From Smittia aterrima (lineage: Eukaryota; Arthropoda; Insecta; Diptera; Chironomidae), in the NCBI GenBank assembly GCA_033063855.1, contig CP093829.1, positions 19,933,537 to 19,997,536 on the forward strand: a DNA stretch of 64,000 bases. The letters are read 5' to 3'. Below, piece after piece: positions 37,028 to 50,541 of this stretch (positions are counted from its first letter, which is position 1; each line of letters opens with the position of its first letter). Under the pieces are notes generated by a model. The model was not told the origin of the DNA, ran no database searches, and was given only the letters and a program-made list of their open reading frames with translations. The position numbers were made by a program, and so were the translations under genes.

Positions 37028-38838
37028 ATGGAATTGGAAGCTGAGCGAATTTCGCCAACATTGACATCGCGCTACATGAACAACTACATCACGAGTCCGA
37101 CTGATATTTATCAGCAGAATTACCATTCGCCTCGTCAGAACATGCAAAGCTTTTATCCGGTCATGGAGAACGATCGCAACTATTTGAAACGACATTATTA
37201 TGTCAAGGAGGAGATGGATGGCGATGAGAGAGAACGAAAATACGAGAAGCTCATTGATCATCACGGTTATCCGCATCCTTATCACACGAATGAACTTTAC
37301 GACTCGTACAACAATAACACGTTGTACCCTGAAGCTCCGCAACAGGAGAGAAGTGCGACCGCTGACAGTAACAGTCTCATCATTACGAACACGAATAGCA
37401 ATGACAATTATCCCATCAACTCATCGCCAGCTTCGTCGATTGAAGACGCTTCGGACAAGATCATCGATAGTCCAAAAAGTGTTGCGAGTGGCAAGAAGAC
37501 AAAGGGACGCGTCAAGATCAAGATGGAGTACATTGAGAACAAGTTGAGGCGCTACACGACATTCTCGAAAAGGAAAACGGGAATCATGAAGAAGGTGAGT
37601 TCATTGAAAGGGACATTCAAGTTCAAGTGAGAACTAGAACAATTTTTTTTGTTGAGAAAAACATCAAGTAAATTAGTTCTTATCTTATCTTAATGACATT
37701 TGATTTAAGCAAAAAAAAATAAGAGAATGATAAGAGCTAAGAATTATTTCTGTGGAATATTTACGGCTGGGACTTGTTTCTCAGTTGACGGGAGATTAGA
37801 AATTGTCGCGTTTTGCGATTGCGTTATCTTTGGTGGGGTGTGCTTGAAAGCTCGTGACACAATCTTTTAAATAAGATTGAAGGGGTCCGGTCATCGAGAA
37901 GAGCGAAAGTTACGTTTTCGGAACTAAAAAGGTCAAAAATGAATTTCTTTCTTCCTAAAAAGAAATGAGCGATTGATTTCAATATTTTGCTCGGCAATCT
38001 TTTATGATGTCGATGCATCTTTGGGCGCCTCACGGTGTTATGTCGCAACATTCGACCACCTCCGCGATTAATTGAATATCATCGTCGCCTAAACGCGTGA
38101 TAAGTGTTAATAAAGATAACCAGCTTGATTAATCACACGCCGCTTTTAAATGCTTTTTATTGACTTAAGCTGTTCAAATTCGATGTGACTAACGAAAATT
38201 TATTTGCGCAGGCCTACGAGCTTTCAACCCTCACTGGAACTCAAGTGATGTTGCTTGTCGCATCGGAAACCGGACACGTTTATACATTTGCGACACGAAA
38301 ACTCCAGCCAATGATCACATCGGACGCGGGTAAGCAGTTGATTCAAACATGTCTCAACAGCCCTGAAAGCTCCGAGAATGCGAACAACAATCCAGTGATT
38401 GTGAATGAACAACGAATGTCGGCGACAGGCTTTGAAGAGACAGAATTGACCTTTGACATTCAGGAGCTGAATGATCTGCCGGAGAAGCAAAAAGTAAGAC
38501 AACCATTACCTTATAATTCATCATCAACGTCATCGCATCATCAGAGCGTGTCGCAAACATTGCCATCGACTCATAGCCATTTGTACAGTTTACCTCATCC
38601 GCCGCAGCATTACGCGCATTCGCCACAAGGCACATTACATTACTCGTCTCCACACTATTCCCCTCCGTCTCCTTCTGTGGCTTCACAGCACTTCCAAGCG
38701 CCTCCTCCCTCTCAATATCCGAGCTATTATGAAAATACAGGAAATAACACTCCACTGAGCAGTTATCAATCGATAAGAACACCATCTGTTCCCATATCAC
38801 CTCCTGCCAATAGCTCCTCGTCTGAAGCCACTCGATAG
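37028..38838 (+). CDS. Serum response factor, MADS-box transcription factor, copy B
   Basis: Two exons, 37028-37594 and 38212-38838, joined in phase 0 across a 617 bp intron at exactly the codon used in copy A (GIMKK|AYELS); 397 residues. The MADS box and SAM extension (~155-241) are nearly identical to copy A, with a few changes such as MEYIENK for MEYIDNK. The N-terminus is diverged but keeps SRYMNNYI and RNYLKRH blocks. It also has a VKEE motif (possible SUMO site) absent from copy A. After ELTFDIQELNDLPEKQK the frame continues through a GTAAGA that would be a splice donor in copy A, into a Ser/His/Pro/Tyr-rich tail matching copy A's read-through tail. I found no Gln-rich distal exons downstream to 45.9 kb. 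It should still bind CArG DNA and could dimerise with copy A; loss of the activation C-terminus may change its activity. Confidence 0.88.
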
Positions 38839-41800
38839 AGTTTCACAAAAAGCTCCAGAGATTTCTCTATAAATGGCCATAACTTTATGCATGTAAGAAG
38901 CGATCCCCGAACAGAGATTGATTTGTTCTTCGATGCTTGTAGCATTAACGTTGAAACTCTTAATTGAAACTCCATATTATTCATATTCAAGCTCGACAGT
39001 TGCTCGCTCGACTCGATTTTTCGTGTAAAGTGAACTTTAAAGGGAAAAAAACTTTTTTTTTTCATTGAAATTATTTTGAACGGGCAACTTCAACTAGTTC
39101 ATCACTCAGAACACGAGAGGAATCTGACGAGCAACTGTCGACGAAGTTAACTTTAAAATTAAAGCGGAATATGTTGTAATTGTTATTATTATGTGGATCC
39201 ATTCAATGTGCTTGAAGGATTTTAAATTGCATCATTATTAAATTGTTTTAGTGTTAAGTTTATGGTTTTAAAATTTAATTTCATTACATTATAATTGTTC
39301 CGTCCATCATTTGTGTGCGAGAGTCAACGTATTATTGGCAATCACATTTTATTCAATCATGTGCAATGATGGAGCTCGACATCTTATACGTCGATGCTCG
39401 ACAATAATCTTTAAGATTTGTTGTACAATTTTATTTTTCGTTGACTGTCGCAGGCAAGCAAAGCCAGAGCCAGGAGGACTCCGGTTATAGCTTGAATTTT
39501 ATGTTTTTTTTTTCGTCAATGTCCATCGAAAACGGAGCTTGTAGCAGCAATAATCATTATTATTAATTTTAAAATTGTGTAAATTGAATATTTATTCGAA
39601 TCTCTGTGCTATCATTAACAAGATAAATTGTGCTTGTCGATCGTTGTCATCAGAACGATGCTCGTCTGAGATTGAAGAGTTTTCTTCTCCATCTCAGTTA
39701 AGCCATTCGCGTCCCTTCAGTTATTTAAGTGCTAATAAAAATCCTCTGCTTCGTAAACTAAACGGCTCTTGTTAATCGCTCTCACGTGCTACAAAAATTG
39801 ATCGAATTCTCGAAGGAAAAAAAATTATTTAAACGGTTTTCTTAAAAGGCTCGAAGAAATAAACAGAAAGACAAAAAGATATTCGACAATTAACGAGAGA
39901 AACTCCGAAAAAATAAGAGTTTAATGCAAGATTCGTTTTCTAACAATTTCTTCCTTCCCCGCGAACGGTAAACCAAAGGAACGAGAAGCGATCCGCGATT
40001 TTACAGTTTTATGTTCATGTAATTTTATTAAAATTTATTGAAATCGAATACGCAAAGAATTTAATCGAACATCGGGCAACTCGAATCGCTTCGCATTGTT
40101 TTCTTCACAATTGCGAAATCTTTGAAATTTTCTCAAGCCCATCTTCTTTATCATAAAAACAACTTCGTTCGCTTCTTCTCGCCGAGCTCGATGGAAGAAA
40201 AAAAAAGTTTCCTTTCATTCTCTCTCGACTGCTTCTTTTGTTTTTGCGCTTTTATCTGCTGCCGATTTTGCGTATTCATCGATTTATTCCTCTAACAGTT
40301 TCCAAGAGACGGAAGATTTTAATATTCAAGTCACAGCTTCGGGGATGATTCGTAAATTAAGTGACAAACTTTTTCTACTTAAGAATTCTCTCTCAACTTT
40401 CAAAAGAAAATCTTTTATTCCATCGAAAGTCAACACGATGACAAAGAGAAATATTAAAACATTTACGCGTGAACCTCGTACGAAGAAGAGATCTCTTAAA
40501 AGTTTTTCTTTTCATTCGTCGTTGAACAGAAATATTTTTTTTCTTTTCCAGCAAAAAGCCAAAGAGAGTGAGAGCGAAGCTGAAAAGCTTCATAGTAGCA
40601 CAAAGAAAAAGAAACGAAAAGAGAAAGAAACTCCAACCGAAAAGTTTAGAGATAACGGCTGAGTAATTTATGATCGTTTGCCGCAGCTCGCCCACGCATT
40701 TCCAACACTTTTCCGGAAAAGTGAGCTCTATTGTCACGTAAAGTTTATTAAAATCCAAAGCCACTCCGCAAAAGGTTGAGGCATCAGCGAGAAATTATTA
40801 AAATATTGAACATGTGTAAAAATGCCAAATTCGGAATGTAATTTTATGCTTTTTCTTCTCTTTCTCTTGCGTTTTGTTTTCTTGTGTTTGTTTGTTGTTG
40901 TGATCGTCTTTTCGGGGTAAGCTCGACTTATGTTTTGGATCTTTGCTTGCTTTTTCAGGTCTCATTCTTCCGACTCCGGTCGATAATCATATTTTGTTGT
41001 AGCTGCTGCATGTTTTGATATGTCGTTTTGTTTAATCCGACTCGAGTGCTCCCGATCGTGTTTGTTTCTTCTTTGTCTTCGATTATTGATTTTGTTTCTT
41101 TAAGAACATAATTCGCTCTTTTCTGTGCTTCTGCTCAACACGAGTAGCCAACATGTGAGTGAAATCCCCGCGAGGCACAGTTATTAATTTTAATTATGCA
41201 ATCGAGATTAATGAGGTGCGAAACAGAAGAGAAAATTGACTTTTCGCCTCGAGACTTATCGTCAAAGTGACATTACCGCGATGAAAAGCAATTTGTAATG
41301 TTTGATCGTGTGTAGGTGGATCAATTAGTTTAATCGAAGTTTTTTTCTTTGTGAAAATATAAAGTTTAAAAGTTTATTTAGGAAAAGTGTGACTAAGTGC
41401 AAACCTAGAACATTTGACAGCTAACAAGGAAGCTTAAAACTATTATCCATTCTCGCTCTTTCTAATTTATCTTCGTATGAGCAAATTACATTCAATTTGC
41501 ATGACTGGAAATTATCTTTCTCCAGCGCAGTGCGCGAACACACAATTTCACGGCAGATTAAAGCGTTTGACGTTTATTGCAAGTTGCATGGTTTGAATGA
41601 TAATTGAAATGTTCGCGAGTTAACACTGATTTAAGAATCTTAGAGCACAACATTGTTGTTGATCTTAAAATTGTTTGCACAATTAGTAAGCTCCATACAA
41701 AAGCTCTCGACATTTAAAGCTTTCACGCGAAGCACAATTTCGAAGATTTACGACCCGTTCAAGCCATTCAAAGCCAACAGCAAACGAAACATGAAACATA

Positions 41801-44800
41801 ATAAAATTTACATAATTCACAATTACATTGCAGTTGTTAAAACATAAATTTGCACAAGCTTCTCGTTCTCCTTGTTATGCACTCCATTCATTGTTAGATT
41901 TTTCGCCATCGCTTGCATCTTATCAATGGAAGTTTCGTTTGTCTCCAGCCCGAGACTCTCTCGACTGCATTTAAAAGAATTACGGCGAAGAGATAAAAAT
42001 ACAATTTCGCTTCTTTAAACTTTTGCCGTTGCCATATCGCTTGTTTCTGCTTTTCCCTTTTCTCTTTAAGCTCAAACAGAATAAATAAATTATCTAGAAT
42101 AATGTATAATGGCATTAACAAGTATTGTTCTCCTCCCTCCCGCTTCTCGCGCTCAACATAAACAAACAAAACAATTATTTCTCTCGCTGCTTTATTTTCT
42201 CAACTTTTATGCAACTGAAAAATGTGTGCAAATATTGAAAGCGATGTTGAATGTTCTTCCCATTGGGCTTTAGGATCGAGAGACAGTGGCAGCGTCAAGA
42301 GTCTCCTCGAGAGCTGCAATAGACAAACCCGCTGCCTCTGATCAAAATGACGCCGAAGAAATCGCTTCTGTTTTCGAATTTCATTTCTCTCGCGAATTTA
42401 TTTTGCAATTGTTTGTTCTCCTCTTTTGCCTTTTTATCATGTTCCCATTGACAATTGCAGAAATTGCGAAATAACATTTAAAACAAATTAATATTTAAAT
42501 TGAATTAGCTTACGTTTCCCCTTCGCCAAAAGATTTGCGTGGGCGAAGGAGAAAAATGATCGAATAAATTGAGCTTTTGTTGCAGTTGCTTGCTCTTTGT
42601 AGTCGAGAGCAATTAAGTTTCACAAATCGGATTTTAATGATGGAAATAAATGGAGTTGAAAGTTTAATTTGTATGATCGCTTGCTTGCGCATTTGTTGTT
42701 CATGAAACTTGTGACGTCAATAAACAAAATCTTTTAAAACTAAAAAACAAAATTTCTTTTCAGTTCCTTTTCCCGATCGACTTCGACTTGAGTGAATTCC
42801 TTTGAACTTGAAAAAGTCAAAATATTGGAAAGAAAAAATTATTAAAAAATGTTTAGGATTTAGGAGAGTGACATAAGACAACGCTTGCGCTCCGAATCAA
42901 AATTTAAGCCAGTAATCAATTAAAGAATCAATCAAACTCAACAAAATGCGATGCAGCTTTGCGTTGTGCGCAGAAACTTCATCGGACTCTTCGAGAGCAA
43001 CAGTTATTGATTCTTTAAGGTGAGTGAATTGATTTCCGACGGTTAATCAAGTCGAGCTTCTTGAGAAGCGACGGAAAACTTGATCGTTGTTGTGACTTTG
43101 TATCGAACAGACACTTCGTCCGCCCAACCGCAATTTTTCAATTAAACTTATTAAATTCAAAAGTCTTTTCGCGGAAAGAATTTTCGTCATGTGTGGAGTC
43201 GCCAAAATTCGATGCTAAACATGACCATCCATGGAGAATTCTCGTCAGAGACTTCCAGCGGGGTTAATTAAATTTGAAGATACAAAAAAAGAATTGAAAA
43301 TGCCAAAAATTCCGAGAGCTACGTGAAACATTTCTTGCGAGTTGTGCGCGTCGCGAAGGAAAAAGTTGTCGAAATTGACAGGGAAGAGTTTGCACTTGGG
43401 GTCGTTTAGAGGGAGTTGATGGTTGATAAGCAAACTGCTTTTGACTTTTACAATTGCGACAACACGACTGACTCACCAGATCATCGATCGACTCACCAAA
43501 TTGAGGCAAAACATGTCAATCAAGATCTCCAACAAACAATATCGGATTTTGTGTCCGCAAAGAATTTTTTAAACTTCGCTCCGGCTTCGAGTGAAATTAT
43601 TATTTCAAACCAATGTTGTTTTTGCGCGAAAGATTCTCGAGTGCGTCGATCGCTCTGCCCGGAGCGTATTCAAAGCTCTTTAAATGGAAGCAGAGAATTT
43701 TTTGCCTTCTGAAAATGAAATATAACGACATCGTATTGCATCTCGACATGAAATTAAAAAGAAATAAAATGCAACACATTATTCTTGAGTTTTCAACGCG
43801 AGTAGCTTCTTGCGCTCAACAGCTCGAGTTGTCAGATGAGGCTTTAAGTGAATAGAATCTTACGCGATCAGGCAACGATTCCAAACCGCGAATTACGAAG
43901 TAGTTGAAGGAAACTTATTTTTTTTTGCTCGCGTTCTCTCGTTGATCGTATTAGGACAGAAAATGTAACGAAACGAAGAAGGACGGAGCAGCATTGCACG
44001 AGCATACAAAATAAAGAACGTCCCGCAAAGTCGTCCAGCAGTCTGATGTTCTTTGCCGCGAAAGGAGAAAATTCCCAAAGACTTTACTGACGAATGAAGC
44101 GATTATCATCAGCTTTTGGCGATCTCGGGCTTCGAGCTGATTTTCCGGTTGACGTGTCCGCGAATCTTTCCTTTCTCATTGATTGATCAACTTGCATCTC
44201 CCTTAAAGCTCGAGCTACATTTTTAATCAGCATTTCTTGCATATCTGACTCATGTTCTGTGAGAAGCCAATTCCAAACTGAGATCCTTCAGAGTCATCGG
44301 AATTTTCTTTCATAAATGAAATTGACAATTTCAATTGCCATTAATGTGCCAAAGGCCTGTCTAATAATGAATGAATTAACCTCCAGAAGCCTTTTCCTCC
44401 ATTGACCAATTTGAATGACAATTTACAACAAATTGAATAAAGCGATTTATTTGATCGCGAGCCGCGCGTCTCTTTTATGGTCAATCGGAGGAATTTCCAA
44501 CTCAAAAAGCAATTCAACATTTTTCGCTTTCGTCTTCGGAAGTTAATTTCGTTGGGTGCATAAATAAATCAAACTAAATTCTTCTTTCTACTTCACAGGA
44601 ATGTCAGCGGGATATCGTAGATTGGAACAAGTTTAGAATGACTTGTAGGAAACGAGTAGCTATTTGGATTTTGGCTTAAATCTAAACAAAGTTTTGCAAA
44701 TTGAAATTGTGAGTGAGAAATTTTTCGATTAAAATCTAAATTGATAAACAATTTTTTCTTCTTTCAGATTAATCAAAATCAAATGATTTCTTTGCTAAAC

Positions 44801-45870
44801 AAAGCGAATTAAGTTTCGTTTTAATTTTTAATCAAAATTTGTTCATTTTCATTCGATTGAAAATATTTTGAACAAGTTTTGACAAGAGAAGTTTAAAACG
44901 GAAGATAACTCGCAATCTTTAAGTAAATAAGTTTTAGTTAAGCTGAGCCTTATCGTTCAGAATAATAAAATTCTATCTTTAGATTAGATAAGAAAAATAA
45001 TTGAACCTGGCACGTGGCAACTTGCAAAATTAATGAATGTAAATAGATCAGAACGTAAGCACGCGAGAGATGTTGAGTTCCTGGTTCGAAAAATTATTTT
45101 TCTCTTATCGTAATAAACTTTTATGTATCAAGATATTAATAATCGAATAAAAGAATAAAGAAATAAACGACGTCGCATTTCATGTTCTCAACACTTGTCG
45201 ACTGAATTATGAATTCTAGGCTTTCAACGGGAAGTGGGAAACTACGATCGCACCTGATGTTTGCGAAATTAATTTCTTTCCGTCTTTTCATTCATTTCTC
45301 TTTTGATTTCATGAATGAAACGCTCATTTGTCGCTGGTAAGTTCATTTGTATGCAACGCAGCAAACTTTCTATCTCTCGCCGTCTATCATCGATTTCTAG
45401 CTTGTCGCCGCATCTATCAAACTTCGATCGTCATAACTGATTGCAACCTGATTTAGTTGAAAATGTCTTTAGAAGAAAACGTAATTTCCGAACAACCCCC
45501 AAAGAAGAAATTAAACTACTCAAGCAAATAAGATTGCAAAAACAATAAATAGTTTTTATTTTTTATCTACACATTAATTATTGTACAAAAATAAATGAAA
45601 CTAAATAAGGAAGCGAGAGAGAGACTGAGTGAATTCATTAATCTACTTAAGGCGAGATTTTATAATCAAAGTCAGCTGTTTCATCTCATTAAGTCGTTCC
45701 CGAGAATTGTTTAATTAACGACTCACAATTCTAGAAGAAAAGATCTTTTTTGTTTCGGTGGATAAAAGTGTTTTGTTAATCGCCTGTCTTAATTTCCGTT
45801 GGAGAGCTGAAGAGCGCGGGTGGACCAGCCAAAGAGATAAAATTTCATTATGCTAATGACCGCGGGACTT
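38839..45870. other. Long intergenic region
   Basis: About 7 kb, AT-rich. The first few hundred bases are the presumed 3' untranslated region of SRF copy B. Frames seen (40345-40662 +, 41653-41847 +, 43245-43509 -, 43613-43855 +) have no recognisable domains. The Lys/Glu-rich stretch at 40552-40662 follows a TTTTCCAG acceptor-like site and could be an exon, but it is low complexity. No tRNA or other RNA gene recognised. Confidence 0.4.
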
Positions 45871-48800
45871 TCACAATTGCGTTTCATTTCGGTTGAACGT
45901 CTTCTGACCAAAGGTTCGCGAACGGCTTTGTCGTGAGATTGCTGAGTGATCATATCGATTGTCGATACATCCGTTTATTAGATCGAGATTATTGACTTTG
46001 ATGTTGCCGGGCCGAACATTGTACGAGTTCGGATATTGCTTTGACATGATGTTAGGATTGATGTTGTTGAAGGGAGGACTGTTCGAGTGTAGTCGATTCT
46101 TGTTGAGATTATTCGTTCGCCGGTTTCTTGTTCTTTGGCTGATTGTAATTTTATCGTCGTCGTCCTCGAACTCGTTATCATCACAGCTATCGACGTCTCC
46201 TGATAAGAGAGAAACAAAAGATTAAAAAAATCGAACGACGGTCACTGAAGAATTCGCCAATCTCACCATCACTGCTGTTTGTGCTCGCTACAAAGTGTTC
46301 GTTCTTAATAATTTTACGGCCTTGTCGATTAAACTTGAATTCGCGAGGCAATGTGTAGGAGCGAGGCAGCGACATCTGAAAAAACAAACGAGATAAGCGA
46401 CATGCGACAAACTTTTGATTCGTTTAACTAATACCTGGCTATCGATATCAGATGGAACTTGTGAGTCATCACCTTCGTCGTCCATGTCCATTGTTTGTTC
46501 GTAACCACTCGCGATTCTGTAATTACTATAAAAATATTTTTTTAATCAAGAAACAAGTTTGAGTCATGATTTCACTCACCTTCTAAATCCGTTGGCACCA
46601 TCACAGATTACATTTCTCGACGGAACACTTGGTGCGCCCGCACTTAGATGCTGATAATAATGTGAATTCCCGTCGAGGTGATTAGGAGCGAGAAGAATTT
46701 CTGGAGTGTTGCCTCTCTGCATTTGACGCTTTATCAATTGCGATGCGAGATTTTTATCCTTCTCGATGCTGTTAGTGTTGACGTTATTGTTGCTGCCGCA
46801 AGTCTCATTCTTGCTGTTCGATGATCGATTCGTGTCAGTTTTGCTCTTTCCTTCGAGACTATTATAAGCACTTTGTCGAGGATCGTAATGACAGTTTGGA
46901 CTTGCGATGCGAGGACTTGCGCGTGCTTGAACATTGAGATTGTTGCCGAGATTGTGATGAAGGAGTTTCTTTCGAGACGAAACCATTTGTCGAGTGAGGG
47001 AATTGTTTTCGTTTTCGGAAGTTGTACTTGTCATCGTTGAAGAAGTTGACGGTTGTTTACTGGTCAAGTTGTTGCCAGGCTTCTCTCCGATGTTGATGTT
47101 TGTAAGGATCTCATGAGAGAACTTCGTTAAAGCAGCTGCGATTCCTCCGCTCGTCGACGAAAAGTTATTGTACATGACGTTCTCGTTGTTCTGTTGAAGT
47201 TGATGAAGAAGAATGTTCATGTTCTCAGCTTCGGAGCCTGAAGAGTTTCGACTGAAATCAATCGTTTCAATGTCGATGTGCTTCTTCGCTCGAGGTGCTG
47301 GCTGACGAGGTAAAAGTGAAACTTTCCCTCCATCGTCGTTTTCGCATGGCACTTTCTGTCGACCAAGTTTTCCTTGTTTGATTTCTTCTTCGATGATCTT
47401 CAGCTCTGCCAATTGCTTCTGTTTCTTCTCTTGAAGCTTCAGTTGAATGTTAATACGAGAAGACGCCACGCTTCCCTCAGTCTCACTCGATCCTCCGGCC
47501 ATGCTATTTCTCGGTAACGGTTGGCGCCAAAATGGAATCGACATCGGTCCACTTACGTTGTTGCTAACTTGAGATTGCACAATTTGTCCATTTTCTTGAT
47601 TTAAACCCGAATTGATGTTGATTGAGTTGTTAATGTTTCCAGGAATGTTGAGAATCGGCGGCGGAATAAACGAAGTTGGTTTCTTCTTTTTCCGTTTCGT
47701 GGCATTGCTAAAAAGATTTTAATTGAAAATATTGAAGTTAATGAAAGGATGTTGAACTCACTTCACTGGATTCGAGAATCGACAATTGAAAATTCCTTTC
47801 AGATGCTCATTCGTTGGAGCATGATGATGTCGCTTGCCATCGTTCTCCCCTTCGCAGCCTGCATCACCTCGATCCTTCTTCTGATGAAATGCCATTGAGT
47901 CTGGAAATATATTCGTGTACTTTGAAGAGTCGGTGTTTCCACGATTGCATCTGCAAACGTTTGAATATTGCATGCATTTGTTAAGTTTGTCGTTGGCATC
48001 AGTCTCAGTTTCATATCCAAGACGACGAATGTGAAAGTATCTAAAAAGTTAAATCGAATTAGAAAAGTTGATCACTTGGAATGTTTAATTAATCTTACTT
48101 GTAGTAAACGACCATGATGAGAATTCCTCCGAAGAAAAAGACGAAGACGTAAAAGGGAACTAAGTACCAATCTTCAGTTCGGTCAGGCCAAATTCCGACC
48201 ATCCACAGAGAGACCAAAAGACAATTTTCCAGGAACATTACAATGTAGAAGACCATCATCTTCTGTTTGTGGTTGACCTCTTGGAGATTGATGTAAGCAA
48301 AGACGTAGATGAAAGCAACGAGACCGCTCAACAACATTTTCTTAAGTCGAGTGATTTGTTCGCCGTGGAAAGCGTTTTTCGGTGAAATCAGCCACAAGAA
48401 CATGGAAATCCAATGAAGAACTTAAAAGAAAATGAAATGTTAAATTGATTTTGGTGACACTTAAGTTATTGTCTTACTTATAACGAGGAAAATCCAATGT
48501 CTGTAGACTGAAGCATAAGCTGTGAGTGATAAAACTCTCGACGTGACAGTTCCGAGTCTCCAAAAGAATTGAAAGATTACTCCGAGCCATGTCAGCACCA
48601 ATCGATGAACGTTGTGAATTCGAACGTTTTTACTAAAACTTGCAAGAGCCCAGCAGATGCTGAAGAGCGACAAGAACGCAGATATCGTGTTGAGGTCTTT
48701 AAAAGTCTTTTGCTGATATTGATGAACAATCGTTGACTGCTGAACAAGATGAGTCGACAACTGTCCACCGAGCGTTTTAAACTTAACTGAGTTTATGTTG

Positions 48801-49361
48801 CTATCGTCGTTTGCTTGCTGTGTCATCAGAATATAACATTGAATTAACAGCATCGGCGCTGCTTCGCAGAATGCATGAATCAGTCTTAGAATGCACAGGT
48901 CGCGCACTTCGTGTTTGACGAATCTTAAATCTACTGGAATAAAAAGTTTGGCATATCGCCAGAAGATTCCGAGTTGACAACAATGAAGTCCGATAACGGA
49001 ATATTTGCTAATTTTAGATGTCGACAACGATGACTCATCGACCGAAGTGTCTTGAATCTCTGTGATTGCCGGTTTGTTGAGAGCTCTTCTACGAAGATAC
49101 CATTTAAGTGAAACGATCTGAAATGAAAGGAAAGAGATTGTTTGGGAATTTTGTGAGTTATGATAGAAAGCAAACTCTTACCTGTGAGACAATCAATGAT
49201 CCACTGATGATGAGAACCACGACAATGAAGAAATTAGTTCTGCCTCGTTCAAGCAGCGCATAGCCGAGCACAATGTCAAAGACGCAATCACAAAAGTAAG
49301 CAGCCAACGAGATTACATTAAATAAATTATCACAGATTGGAAGAAATTCGGTTGCCATCAT
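45871..49361 (-). CDS. XK-related membrane protein (XKR/CED-8 family) with very long C-terminal tail
   Basis: Eight exons on the minus strand: 49182-49361, 48478-49117, 48099-48420, 47762-48040, 46580-47707, 46435-46516, 46267-46375 and 45871-46199. Every phase agrees, giving 1022 residues. Residues ~1-385 are the XK domain with multiple membrane spans: LFNVISLAAYFCDCVFDIVL, FFIVVVLIISGSLIVSQIVS, then the family-typical LRLIHAFCEAAPMLLIQCYI, LNTISAFLSLFSICWALASF, FQFFWRLGTVTSRVLSL, YRHWIFLVI and VVYYKYFHIRR. Family members are phospholipid scramblases or XK-type proteins, some activated by caspase cleavage in dying cells. The C-terminal ~640 residues are Asn/Ser-rich and disordered with a coiled-coil-like stretch (KLQEKKQKQLAELKIIEEEI) and acidic patches (MDMDDEGDDSQVPSDIDSQ). 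The start at MMATEF is chosen because the frame upstream has no ATG. Confidence 0.88.
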
Positions 49362-50541
49362 CTTGAAAGCTTCTTCGTCGACTGACGCAGCTGCTCGTGT
49401 CGAATGAAATGTTTGCAATGATTACTCGTTGTTCTGGTTTACATTGTCAATTCCTTCAGGGGGAAGCTGCGATCGATCTTCTCTCTTCTTTCCCTTCACG
49501 TTCCTATCCAACGAAGACTCTTTTATTATCTCTGCTTAAACGCTCGCGGAACCTTTTCAACATTCCATTTAATTTGCTCCCGTTAATTAGGATAATTAAC
49601 CAGCGAAACAATTAAATTGCTCGATCAATTAAACCTTTTCTTGCACACCGAAAACTTTTGCAATCGTCTTTTATTTTCTACGTAAATTTACATCGAAATG
49701 TGTGCCCACTTATTTCTTATAATTTTTTTTTCTTCACTCGCGTTTCTTTTTCTGAAATTTCTTCTTGCTTTTGTTATTTTTCTTTGCTTTTATCGAAGGA
49801 ATTTCAAATATTTGCTAGCGTAAAACAACTGCGATGTGTTGGTTGATTGCGTGACTGTGTTGAGGGATTTTCTGTTTTATTGGCACAAAGAACTTTAAGT
49901 TGAAATTTCTGATGCTATTTTGCATTTCCTCAATTGAATTTATCTCAACTTTCACTTGACGACACTTGTTAACAGTTTTGCGAAGGAGTTTGTAAGAAAT
50001 ATTCTTGATTTACCACAAATATTTATTAAAGATCGCGAGCTACATTTCTTACTGCTTCAATGAATGATCGTTCAACACACTTAAAGACGCAAAGCTAGTA
50101 CGCTAAGAAAGAAGACTGAAACGACTCTCTAAGCGACGAAACTTTAAAATCTTTAAATGCGAATGTGATCCTGAGATTAAGAAATATTTTTAGGGTTTTT
50201 CATCCGAAGGATGTAACACTTTATTATGGTCAATTTATTATGGTCGCTTTGTCCGGTGACCGTTATTGAAATAACTCGCGAACGCGATGAGCTAGCGAAT
50301 AATTTCTTCATTAGTCGATAGAGAATTTTAATTGGGAAAACAAATTTTGAGGATTTTTCGCTAGCTCATCAGGATCGGGCCACGGGCCCAATACCTGGAA
50401 TCTCCATACAAAAAGTAATTTCCGTTAAATACAAATTCGTCAGCTGCCAACTTCATGCTCTGAGTTACCCTCCGAGAGTTCTCCACAGTAAAAAGGTTGT
50501 GTAGAAAATAAAAAAAGTTCAGAAAATTAAAATTCTTTTAA
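49362..50541. other. Divergent promoter region
   Basis: 1.2 kb between the XK-related gene (-) and the capping protein gene (+). No coding content recognised. A short direct repeat, TTTATTATGGTC, occurs twice around 50220-50245. The final ~120 bases are probably the leader of the capping protein mRNA. Confidence 0.4.

Noticed and set aside
40345..40662. Frame with a Lys/Glu-rich end after a TTTTCCAG acceptor-like site, considered as a distal exon of SRF copy B
   Set aside because: In phase with the EKQK donor but low complexity and unlike copy A's distal exons (no IQSGxLQV block). Not strong enough to annotate.
43245..43509. Two overlapping minus-strand frames (62 and 81 residues)
   Set aside because: Some gene-like stretches, but no family recognised and no flanking exons with matching phases.
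45000..45110. GGTTCGAAAA near 45084 as a possible tRNA or SINE B-box
   Set aside because: Does not match the B-box well and has no A-box or repeat partner nearby.
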